Positions 48,764 to 57,244 of a stretch of 59,852 nt of DNA are shown piece by piece (positions within the stretch are counted from its first letter, which is position 1; every line of letters starts with the position of its first letter). Source of the DNA: JBLHKT01 sp043101615 (GTDB lineage: Bacteria > Planctomycetota > Phycisphaerae > Phycisphaerales > UBA1924); assembly GCA_043101615.1 (NCBI GenBank), contig JBICID010000121.1, forward strand, positions 1 through 59,852, written 5' to 3'. The notes under the pieces were generated by a model. It searched no databases. It was not told where the DNA came from and saw only the letters and a list, made by a program, of their open reading frames with translations. The translations under genes and the position numbers were made by a program.

Positions 48764-49320
48764 GCGCCGGGCTCCGGATCGGTCCCGGCATCGCCCCCGG
48801 ACGCACCTTCGGACGCGGAGCCATCCGCCGCGGGTGCGCCCGCGTCGTCGGTCGCCGGCGACTCACCCTCGCCGGATTCCGCCGGGGTCCCCTCGCCCGA
48901 CCCGTCACCGGTGAGCGGCACGTCCTGCGGGTCAACGTCGGGGTTGTCCGCGGTCGGGTCCGGGGCGGGCTCCTCGGTCAGCGGGCCGGAGTCGGTGGTC
49001 TCCACGGGGTCGGTGCTCACCGCCTGGGGCTGCGCGCTGCCGGGCCCCATGTTCTCGGGGCGGGTGGCGAAGTTCAGGCCCACGGCGAAGGCGAGGTAGA
49101 GCAGAAACATGCCGATGGTGGCGTAGGTCAGCGCGTCCCCGGTCTTGGTGCCGAAGGCGGTCTGCCCCGCCCCGCCCCCGCCGGCGCCGAACGCCCCCGA
49201 CAGCCCGCCGCCCTGCGGGCGCTGGATCAGGACGATGAGCATCATGATCACGCAGACGATCAGGAAGGCGCCGACGAGCAGGCCGGTGGCCCAGTACGGG
49301 ATGGCGAGCGGAAGAATCAT
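48760..49320 (-). CDS. secG: Preprotein translocase subunit SecG with long acidic tail
   Basis: Component of the SecYEG protein-export channel. Two transmembrane helices (WATGLLVGAFLIVCVIMMLIV, about 10-30, and TIGMFLLYLAFAVGL, about 68-82) flank the family loop LIQRPQGGGLSGAFG and GQTAFGTKTGDALTYAT. The protein is 186 residues, while many SecG are 75-110; the last ~95 residues are acidic and Pro/Gly/Ser-rich (DPVETTDSGPLTEEPAPDPT...) and probably disordered. It precedes yicC with a four-base overlap and follows tpiA with a 137-bp gap, a common order (tpiA-secG). Confidence 0.9.
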   Translation of the reverse strand: MILPLAIPYWATGLLVGAFLIVCVIMMLIVLIQRPQGGGLSGAFGAGGGGAGQTAFGTKTGDALTYATIGMFLLYLAFAVGLNFATRPENMGPGSAQPQAVSTDPVETTDSGPLTEEPAPDPTADNPDVDPQDVPLTGDGSGEGTPAESGEGESPATDDAGAPAADGSASEGASGGDAGTDPEPGA

Positions 49321-49400
49321 GCAGGGCTCCCGGGGGGAACGGTTCGGACTCGGGCGGGCATTCTAGGCGGCCCCCCACGCGTGTCTGGCGTGTGCGAAGC

Positions 49401-49417
49401 CCCGCCCGCGGGGCGGG
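49401..49417. repeat. GC-rich hairpin between tpiA and secG
   Basis: CCCGCCC, loop GCG, GGGCGGG. It is in the gap downstream of tpiA. No T run follows, so it is only a possible attenuator or weak terminator. Confidence 0.3.
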
Positions 49418-49457
49418 CACGGGGCGGGTACGGGTTGGGGGACGGGCACGCCGGGTT

Positions 49458-50243
49458 TCAGGCGTGGGCGTGGTTGCCCGCGGCGCTGTGCACGATCTGG
49501 GCGAAATCCCCCGCCTTGAGCGAGGCACCGCCGATCAGCCCGCCGTCGATGTCGCGCATCCCGATCAGGTCCGCGGCGTTGCCGGGCTTCATCGACCCGC
49601 CGTACTGGATCCGGGTCGCGTTGGCGACGTCCTCGTCGTACAGCTCGACGAGCAGGGCCCTGATCGCGGCGTGGGCGCTCTGCGCGTCCTCGGGCGTCGC
49701 GGTCTTGCCGGTGCCGATGGCCCACACAGGCTCGTAGGCGATGGTGACGCGGGCCATGTCGGCGGACGAGACGCCCACCAGCCCGCACTTGATCTGACGC
49801 TCGTTGACCAGGTCGGTCTCGCCCGCCTCGCGCTGCTCGAGCTTCTCGCCGATGCACAGGATGACCTCGAGCCCGGCGCCCAGCGTCGCCTTGACCTTGG
49901 CGTTCACCAGCTCGTCGGACTCGCCGATCACGTGCCGGCGCTCGGAGTGGCCCGCGAGCACGACCGAGACGCCGCAGTCCTTGAGCATCGCGGTCGAGAC
50001 CTCGCCGGTGAAGGCGCCGTCGGGCTGGTCGGACACGTCCTGGGCGCCCAGCTTGACGGGCGAGCCCGCCAGGGCCTCGCCGACGGCGAGCAGGTAGGGG
50101 AAGGGCGGGAAGACCGCGACCTCGACGCCGTCGACCTCCTTGAGCTGCTGGGCGACGCCCCGGGCGAGCTCCTGAGCGGACGCGCGATCGGTGTTCATCT
50201 TCCAGTTGCCGCCGACGAAGGGGGTGCGGGCGCGTTGTGGCAT
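49458..50243 (-). CDS. tpiA: Triose-phosphate isomerase
   Basis: Interconverts dihydroxyacetone phosphate and glyceraldehyde 3-phosphate in glycolysis and gluconeogenesis; 261 residues, slightly longer than the usual ~250. The TIM barrel is complete: substrate-binding GGNWKMN near the N-terminus, catalytic His in VVLAGHSERRHVIGE, catalytic Glu in IAYEPVWAIGTGKTA, and the phosphate loop IQYGGSMKPGNA and GLIGGASLKAGDF. The ATG is preceded by CGGAGA. It shares strand with pckA, the membrane protein and secG. Together with pckA it covers central gluconeogenic steps. Confidence 0.96.
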   Translation of the reverse strand: MPQRARTPFVGGNWKMNTDRASAQELARGVAQQLKEVDGVEVAVFPPFPYLLAVGEALAGSPVKLGAQDVSDQPDGAFTGEVSTAMLKDCGVSVVLAGHSERRHVIGESDELVNAKVKATLGAGLEVILCIGEKLEQREAGETDLVNERQIKCGLVGVSSADMARVTIAYEPVWAIGTGKTATPEDAQSAHAAIRALLVELYDEDVANATRIQYGGSMKPGNAADLIGMRDIDGGLIGGASLKAGDFAQIVHSAAGNHAHA

Positions 50244-50323
50244 GGTCGGTCTCCGGGCCAGTGGGCTTGGGAAAGCGGTTTTCGAGTGAATGCTAGCGCC
50301 GCGGGCGCCGGGCGAATCCGCCT

Positions 50324-51640
50324 TTATCCCGCCTTCTGCCCGCCGATCCGGACCCGGATGGCCCTCCGCCGGTGCCCGGAGGGTGCGTCCGGGGCCAGGC
50401 CGAGTCGGTGGGTCAGCAGGGAGGCCAGCCAGCGCAGCTCGTCGTCGGGTCGGCTGGCGAGCAGGCCCCGCTTGGCGACGTCGTCCGGGTCGGTCGCGTC
50501 CGCCGGGCGGTGGCGGACCTGGAGCTCGAGCACCGGCCTGTCGTTGACCTCGGTGCCGCTGGGCCCGACGCGGATCGAGACGAGCTCGTCGCGCGTGTAG
50601 GTGTGCTGGCGGGTGGAGAAGGGCGAGGCGATGGAGAAGACGACCGCGTCGCCGATCACGTCGATCACGATGTGGCGCTTGCCCATGGACCAGGCGTGCA
50701 GGCCGGTCCAGACCCCGACGCCGACGAAGACCGACAGGAAGCCCAGGGCGCCCAGGTACTCCCACCCCCGCACCTGGTTGTGCCCGGTGAACATCGAGAT
50801 CACCCAGCCGATCAGCATCAGCGCAATCAACCCGTTCCAGACCACCGAGAAGCCCCACAGCCCCTTGCTGCCCTCCTTGAGCCCGGCGGGTGGGAGCATG
50901 ACGGACAGCTCGCCGTCCTGCTCGGTCACGACCGCGTCGGAGCCCTCGGGCTGCGGGACGGGCGACCCGGGGAGGTCCTCGGGCCCGCGTCCGAACGGAT
51001 CGGTCCGCTCGCCGTCGCTGATGTCGCGACCGAACTCGGCGTGCGAGAGCGTCAGGGGCACCTCCTCGCCCCGCAGGCGTTCGATGTGGTGGGCGACCTC
51101 CGCGGCGAGGGGCTCGAGCTGCGCGAGGGGGTAGCCGATCACCAGCGGGTGTTTTTTCCCGTCGACCAGCAGGGTGATGCCGTAGAGACGCGTGACCGGG
51201 TTGTTGGCCGATCCGCTGGCATCGGAGGCCCCGCCGCTGAGCCTGACCTCCTCCACACGCTCGCCGGGTGTGCTCCACGTCCAGGCAACGAGCGGCACCC
51301 GCTCGACGGAGATCAGCTCGCCGCCCTCGAGACGGACCTCGCTGCGCCCGCACAGCACCGCGAGCCCGAAGCGCCAGACCTTCCGCTCGAAGCAGAAGAT
51401 CAGCAGCGCGAGGAGCCAGGCGCCGGACGGCGCCGCCCAGTCGGACCAGTCGGACGGGAGCAGCGAGCCCAGCACGCCCCTGGCGACGAACCACGCGACC
51501 GCGGGGGCGATCAGGCAGACACCGATCGGCAGGAGGCCGAAGAGTCTCCAGCGTCCGAGTCCGGTGCGGGGCGGGAGCGTCCAGGCGTGCCCGTTAGGCG
51601 TCGGTGTGTAGACCAGGCCGTCGGGCGGGGGTTCGAACAT
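50324..51640 (-). CDS. Four-span membrane protein, unknown function
   Basis: Unrecognised protein of 438 residues with two pairs of transmembrane helices: about residues 34-55 (LFGLLPIGVCLIAPAVAWFVA) and 75-86, then WNGLIALMLIGWVISMF and LGALGFLSVFVGVGVWTGL. Soluble regions between and after them contain repeated beta-type segments (SEVRLEGGELISVERVPL; HIVIDVIGDAVVFSIASPF). It starts at ATG 51640; an in-frame Met 16 codons upstream gives a weaker N-terminus. It lies between tpiA and pckA and is separated from pckA by a terminator, so it is transcribed on its own or with tpiA. Confidence 0.7.
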   Translation of the reverse strand: MFEPPPDGLVYTPTPNGHAWTLPPRTGLGRWRLFGLLPIGVCLIAPAVAWFVARGVLGSLLPSDWSDWAAPSGAWLLALLIFCFERKVWRFGLAVLCGRSEVRLEGGELISVERVPLVAWTWSTPGERVEEVRLSGGASDASGSANNPVTRLYGITLLVDGKKHPLVIGYPLAQLEPLAAEVAHHIERLRGEEVPLTLSHAEFGRDISDGERTDPFGRGPEDLPGSPVPQPEGSDAVVTEQDGELSVMLPPAGLKEGSKGLWGFSVVWNGLIALMLIGWVISMFTGHNQVRGWEYLGALGFLSVFVGVGVWTGLHAWSMGKRHIVIDVIGDAVVFSIASPFSTRQHTYTRDELVSIRVGPSGTEVNDRPVLELQVRHRPADATDPDDVAKRGLLASRPDDELRWLASLLTHRLGLAPDAPSGHRRRAIRVRIGGQKAG

Positions 51641-51688
51641 GACGCCAGTATCGGCGATCCGTGCCGTCGGCGCGAACCGATCCCGCAC

Positions 51689-51719
51689 GAAACACGCCCC
51701 GGGGCGGGCCCGGGGCGTG
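51689..51719 (-). terminator. Intrinsic terminator of pckA
   Basis: On the minus strand CACGCCCCGGG, loop CCCGC, CCCGGGGCGTG followed by TTTC: a perfect 11-bp stem 37 bases after the pckA stop codon. Confidence 0.75.
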
Positions 51720-51755
51720 CGTGCTGGAAGGGGATGTGCGCCGCGTGCCGGCGTG

Positions 51756-53360
<1,605 letters not shown>

Positions 53361-53542
53361 GGTTCCGTCCTGTCTTGGTCTTCCCTGCTGGACCTGAATC
53401 GACGATACGGGCCAGCGCCCGGCAAAATCGAGTGCGGAGACTAGCCACCACCCCTCACAGGGGTCCCGTCCCGGCACGAATCTCGTCGAACGAACACTGT
53501 TTCCCGGGCCAGATTTCCCGCCACCACACCTTCCCCCACGCG

Positions 53543-53572
53543 TTGACCCCGACGCCGGTGCCCTCGTACCAT
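53543..53572 (+). promoter_or_regulatory. Promoter of tRNA-His
   Basis: TTGACC (53543-53548) and TACCAT (53567-53572) with an 18-base spacer. The start would be near 53579, about 21 bases before the mature tRNA. Confidence 0.6.
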
Positions 53573-53600
53573 CCAGACCGTGCCCTGACGCACGCAGACG

Positions 53601-53674
53601 GTGGCCGTAGTTCAGTTGGTTAGAACGCCGGATTGTGATTCCGGAGGTCGCGGGTTCAAGTCCCGTCGGTCACC
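53601..53674 (+). tRNA. tRNA-His (GTG anticodon)
   Basis: Full cloverleaf: acceptor GTGGCCG (53601-53607) pairs with CGGTCAC (53667-53673) with one G-T; anticodon stem CCGGA/TCCGG closes the loop TTGTGAT with anticodon GTG at 53635-53637; the T arm includes GGTTCAAGTCCC-type sequence. The discriminator is C (53674), and the base at 53600 is G, giving the G-1:C73 pair that histidyl-tRNA synthetase requires. CCA is not encoded. Confidence 0.96.
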
Positions 53675-53734
53675 CTTCCCCCCCCCACACATTGGCCCAG
53701 GGCCTTGCCCGGGCTGCAAGGCATCGGTCAGGCC

Positions 53735-54691
53735 TCAGAGTTTCAGGCTTTTCAGGGTCTGAGCGACGCCGCTGCCGTACCCGCCCACCCGACCGCCGTC
53801 GAACAGGATCGCGTGCACCAGCAGCGGATAGAGCCGGTAGACCGCGCGCCGGCGTTCCCAGCCCGGGGCCAGCGGGCGGCGGACCCGGTACCGATCCCAG
53901 AACCCCGCCCCCAGACCCCCCATCAGGTCCATGAAGGCCAGCTCCACCTCCGGATGGCCCCGGTGGGTGGCCGGATCGATCAGGGCCGCGGGGTGCCCGG
54001 CGTGCCAGAGGATGTTGCCGGCCCACAGGTCCCCGTGCAGCAGGGCGGGCGGGTCGTCCGCGACGGGTACGAGCAGGTCCGGCAGACGCTCGCCCAGCCT
54101 CCGCAGCCCGTCACGCGTCTGGGGCGTGATGACGCCCCGGTCCGCGGCCATCGCTCCGAAGTGCTCCAGCCGGTGGCGCCGGTAGAACTCGCCCCAGGAC
54201 TCGCACACGCCGTTCGGCTGGACGAGCGGACCGATCCGGGTGTCCCGCTCCAGCCCGAAGGTGGCGTGCCCGGTGTCCCGCTCGTGCAGGTCCGCCACCA
54301 GGTCGGCCAGGGCCGCCTCACCGTCGGGGCAGCGACCGCCGTCGTGCTCGACGTACTCCAGCGCGAGCAGCCGGGGCGAGGCGTGCACCACACGCGGGAG
54401 CGGCAGCCCCGAGCCGCTCGCGAGCGTCTCGAGCATGTACCCCTCGACGTCCAGGGACGCGTCCGGGCCGGTCTCCCATTTCACCGCGAGCGTCGGGAGC
54501 GCGGCCTCGCGTGAGAACTCGGCACGGAAGACCTGGGCCACGCACCCGCCGTGCAGGGGTGTCAGGCGCGTCGGGCGGTGCCCGAGGGCGGAATCGAGCT
54601 CGGCCGCGAGTGCGTCGTACGCCACGACCGATGGTGCGCCGGCTCGGCACGGATGGCAAGCCCGCCCGCGACACCCCGTGACACGCGCCAT
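53735..54691 (-). CDS. Fructosamine/ketosamine-3-kinase family protein
   Basis: Kinase-like protein of up to 318 residues. Motifs: LTPLHGGCVAQVFRAE (glycine-rich loop), LAVKWE (lysine), ALLHGDLWAGNILWH (catalytic Asp) and LIDPATHRGHPEVELAFMDLMGG, typical of FN3K/YniA. Members phosphorylate glycated amino groups so that the sugar is released, a deglycation repair. The start is uncertain: ATG 54691 has GGAGGG directly against it, which is too close; GTG 54625 (VAYDALAAELD) gives a more typical N-terminus. It lies on the opposite strand to the nearby tRNA-His. Confidence 0.85.
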   Translation of the reverse strand: MARVTGCRGRACHPCRAGAPSVVAYDALAAELDSALGHRPTRLTPLHGGCVAQVFRAEFSREAALPTLAVKWETGPDASLDVEGYMLETLASGSGLPLPRVVHASPRLLALEYVEHDGGRCPDGEAALADLVADLHERDTGHATFGLERDTRIGPLVQPNGVCESWGEFYRRHRLEHFGAMAADRGVITPQTRDGLRRLGERLPDLLVPVADDPPALLHGDLWAGNILWHAGHPAALIDPATHRGHPEVELAFMDLMGGLGAGFWDRYRVRRPLAPGWERRRAVYRLYPLLVHAILFDGGRVGGYGSGVAQTLKSLKL

Positions 54692-54733
54692 CCCTCCGCG
54701 GCGCAGGAACCGATGTCCCGAACGTGGGGGGTC

Positions 54734-55885
54734 TCAGGCGGCGCGGAGGCGGCGGCAGGCCTCGGTCAGCTCGCTGACCTGCGTTCGGATCTGCGGCAGC
54801 TTCACGCCCGATGCGATCTTGTTGGCCAGCCACCCGGCCTGGTCGCCGATCGCCCGGAAGCCCAGCGTCGGGGCGGTGCCCTTGATCTGCACGCAGATGA
54901 CGTAGGCGTCGATCTGCCGCCCCGCGTCCACCAGCGCGTCCAGCTCGTCGGCGTAGGACCGCAGCTTGCTGGCGTACGCCCCGGCGAGCTGCGGGCCCGG
55001 GGTGGACTGCAGGCAGCCCGCGGTCGCCTGCGACGAGGGCGGCTCCACCAGGAACTCGGCCAGCGCCAGCAGCACGCCGGACTCCTCGAACGGCTTGGCC
55101 AGGTAGGCGTTGGCCCCGCTGAACCTGATCTCGGCACGGTCCTGGGGCGTGGCGTCGCGAGCGGTCAGGATCACCGGCGTCGCCACGCCCAGGCGGCGCA
55201 GGCCGGTCACGAACTCGGTGCCGGACATGTCGGGCACGGCGTGGTCGAACACGATCAGGTCGGGCGCCGCAGACGCGTGGGCCAACGCCTCGCGCCCGGT
55301 GGTGAAGGTGTCCACCAGCACCCCGGTGTCGCGCAAGAAGTGGCCCATCATGCGTCGGTCCATGGCCTCGGGCTCGACGTGCAGCATGGTGCCGGCGACC
55401 TGCTCGGGGTCGATGCGCTCGTAGCTGAGCCACCCCTCGAACAGGTCTGGCCGGATGAAGTCCCGGACGGCGATGGGGCTGTCGAACCGCACGCCGATCT
55501 CGTGGATCACGCCCTCGCGGTGCGTGCAGCGCGCGACCGTTCCCTCGACCACCACCTCCCCGCCCGTGCGACGGGGCAGGCACACCGCCAGGCGCGTCCC
55601 GGGTTCCAGCGGGGCGGCGTGCAGCAGGCCCACGCCCCCGCGCGACAGGTTGCGACAGGCCAGGCGGAGCTCCTCCGCCTCGACGCCGGGGCGCAGCAGC
55701 GTCACCGGCACGGACGTGCTCGGGAAGGGCCAGCGGGAGAACTCGCGGTCGATCGAGCCGCGCGCCGAACGCCCCGACGCCCGCTCGAACTCACCCAGCA
55801 GGCGGGTCAGGTCGCTGTCGCGCAGGCCCAGGGTGTTCGGGCGGTCCTCGTCGTTCCCACGCTTGTGTGGCTGCGGGGTTCCCAT
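54734..55885 (-). CDS. PilZ-receiver protein with degenerate HPt-like tail (second of pair)
   Basis: Signalling protein of 383 residues. An N-terminal PilZ-like domain (about 55-145; CRNLSRGGVGLLHAAPL, HEIGVRFDSP) is followed by a receiver domain (about 167-280) with acceptor Asp214 (IVFDHAVPDMSG) and Lys264 (YLAKPF), although the usual acidic pair is reduced to EPE. The C-terminus (about 305-375) resembles an HPt domain, CVQIKGTAPTLG, but Val332 stands where the phosphorylated His would be. It starts at ATG 55885 with GGAG upstream, 10 bp after its paralog's stop codon, so the two form an operon. PilZ modules bind cyclic di-GMP in known cases. Confidence 0.82.
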   Translation of the reverse strand: MGTPQPHKRGNDEDRPNTLGLRDSDLTRLLGEFERASGRSARGSIDREFSRWPFPSTSVPVTLLRPGVEAEELRLACRNLSRGGVGLLHAAPLEPGTRLAVCLPRRTGGEVVVEGTVARCTHREGVIHEIGVRFDSPIAVRDFIRPDLFEGWLSYERIDPEQVAGTMLHVEPEAMDRRMMGHFLRDTGVLVDTFTTGREALAHASAAPDLIVFDHAVPDMSGTEFVTGLRRLGVATPVILTARDATPQDRAEIRFSGANAYLAKPFEESGVLLALAEFLVEPPSSQATAGCLQSTPGPQLAGAYASKLRSYADELDALVDAGRQIDAYVICVQIKGTAPTLGFRAIGDQAGWLANKIASGVKLPQIRTQVSELTEACRRLRAA

Positions 55886-55895
55886 CCGTGGCTCC

Positions 55896-57038
55896 TCACG
55901 CGGCCTGCGCATCGGCCCGGCGGAAGACGTCCGCCAGCTCCGACAGCTTCGGCATCGCCGCCTCGGTGTTCTCCGACCCGGCGAGCAGCCCCGCCGCCTC
56001 GCGTGCGAGCTCGACCAGGGCCTCCAGGCCGAGCGCGTCCGCCTCGTCGATCACGGCGCGACAGACCCGCCCGATCCGATCGGGGTCGCCCTCGGCCATG
56101 CCGGCCTCGAGCTCGTCGGCCAGGTCGGGCAGGGACTCGTGAAAGGCGGGGATCAGGCGGCGTCGCTCGTCGCCCTCGGGCAGGCCCGAGGCGAGGGGGT
56201 CGGCGTCTTCCCGCGCCAGCAGGAACTCCGCCAGCGCCCGCAGCAGCGTCTCCCGGGTGAACGGCTTGGAGAGAAAGCTCGTCGCCCCGCAGGCCGCGAT
56301 CCGCTCGCGGATCTCGGGCGTGTTCCGGGCGGTCATCATGATCACCGGCTGGTCGCTTCCCCGCTCGCGCAGTCGGGCGACGAGCGACTCGCCCGTCGCG
56401 TCGCCCAGGAAGAAGTCGCACAGGATCAGGTCGCATCCCTCGTGCCGCTCGAGCGCCCCGTCCGCTGTCCCGCAGACTTCCACGCTCAGCGACGTCGGCT
56501 TCAGCAGCCCTGGCACCAGACGCTGGATCAGGTCGTCGTCGTCCACGACCAGCACCCGCCCGGTCAGCCTGGCGGGGTTCACGTTCTCGCACGACCACGA
56601 CTCGCTCGTCACGCTCAGCGACAGGATCGAGCGTGCGTCGATCTCGGTGTCGAACCGCACCCCGATCTCGTGCACGCGCCCGCCCCGGTGCATGCAGCGG
56701 ACCACCTCGCCCGGGACGCTCAGCGGGGGCTCGCCCTTCCGCCCGATCCGGATCGTGCAGCGCGAGCCCTCGTGCACGTACGCCGAGTGGATCAGCCCGA
56801 TCCCGCGGCGCGACAGGTTGATCGAGGCCACCGGGATCTCCACCCTGTTCCCGCCGGGGTGCTCGATCGAGAGGATCACGACCGGCTGCACGTAATCGAA
56901 GCGGGTGTGCTGCCGCCCGGAGTTCTTGCCGTCGTCGCCCCCCCCCTCGCGCAGGCGCCCGACCAGCGCGACGAGCTCCTGCTCGCTCATGCGCAGCGAG
57001 TTGAGCAGTTGGCGTGCGTGCCGATCGGTCCGTGCCAT
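55896..57038 (-). CDS. PilZ-receiver protein with degenerate HPt-like tail (first of pair)
   Basis: Signalling protein of 380 residues with the same architecture as its neighbour. The PilZ-like domain (about 45-140) contains RRGIGLIHSAYV and VHEIGVRFDTE. The receiver domain (160-275) is intact: acidic cluster DDDD (166-169), acceptor Asp208 (LILCDFFLGDATG), Thr/Ala of MMTARN and Lys258 (FLSKPF). The C-terminal HPt-like helices (FHESLPDLADELE..., VCRAVIDEADALG) have Arg327 at the expected His position. It starts at ATG 57038 with a weak GGAA ribosome-binding site. A cyclic di-GMP or phosphorylation response is plausible, but no sensor kinase or output domain is nearby. Confidence 0.82.
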   Translation of the reverse strand: MARTDRHARQLLNSLRMSEQELVALVGRLREGGGDDGKNSGRQHTRFDYVQPVVILSIEHPGGNRVEIPVASINLSRRGIGLIHSAYVHEGSRCTIRIGRKGEPPLSVPGEVVRCMHRGGRVHEIGVRFDTEIDARSILSLSVTSESWSCENVNPARLTGRVLVVDDDDLIQRLVPGLLKPTSLSVEVCGTADGALERHEGCDLILCDFFLGDATGESLVARLRERGSDQPVIMMTARNTPEIRERIAACGATSFLSKPFTRETLLRALAEFLLAREDADPLASGLPEGDERRRLIPAFHESLPDLADELEAGMAEGDPDRIGRVCRAVIDEADALGLEALVELAREAAGLLAGSENTEAAMPKLSELADVFRRADAQAA

Positions 57039-57244
57039 CCGAGTCCGTTCCCGTCGCGAGGGCCGCCCGACGCGGGCGTCGGACAGTGTTTCGGACGCGA
57101 ACGCCGCCCGTCTGAGCGGTCCCACCGGCGCACGGTCGTATTCGGAACGCGCCGCGTCACGCCTGCGCCGGATGCGCCGGTCCGGCACGCCGGCCTGGCC
57201 CGGGCCCGCGGGCGGGGGTCCGAGAACCCGCGCCCGGGCTCGTC

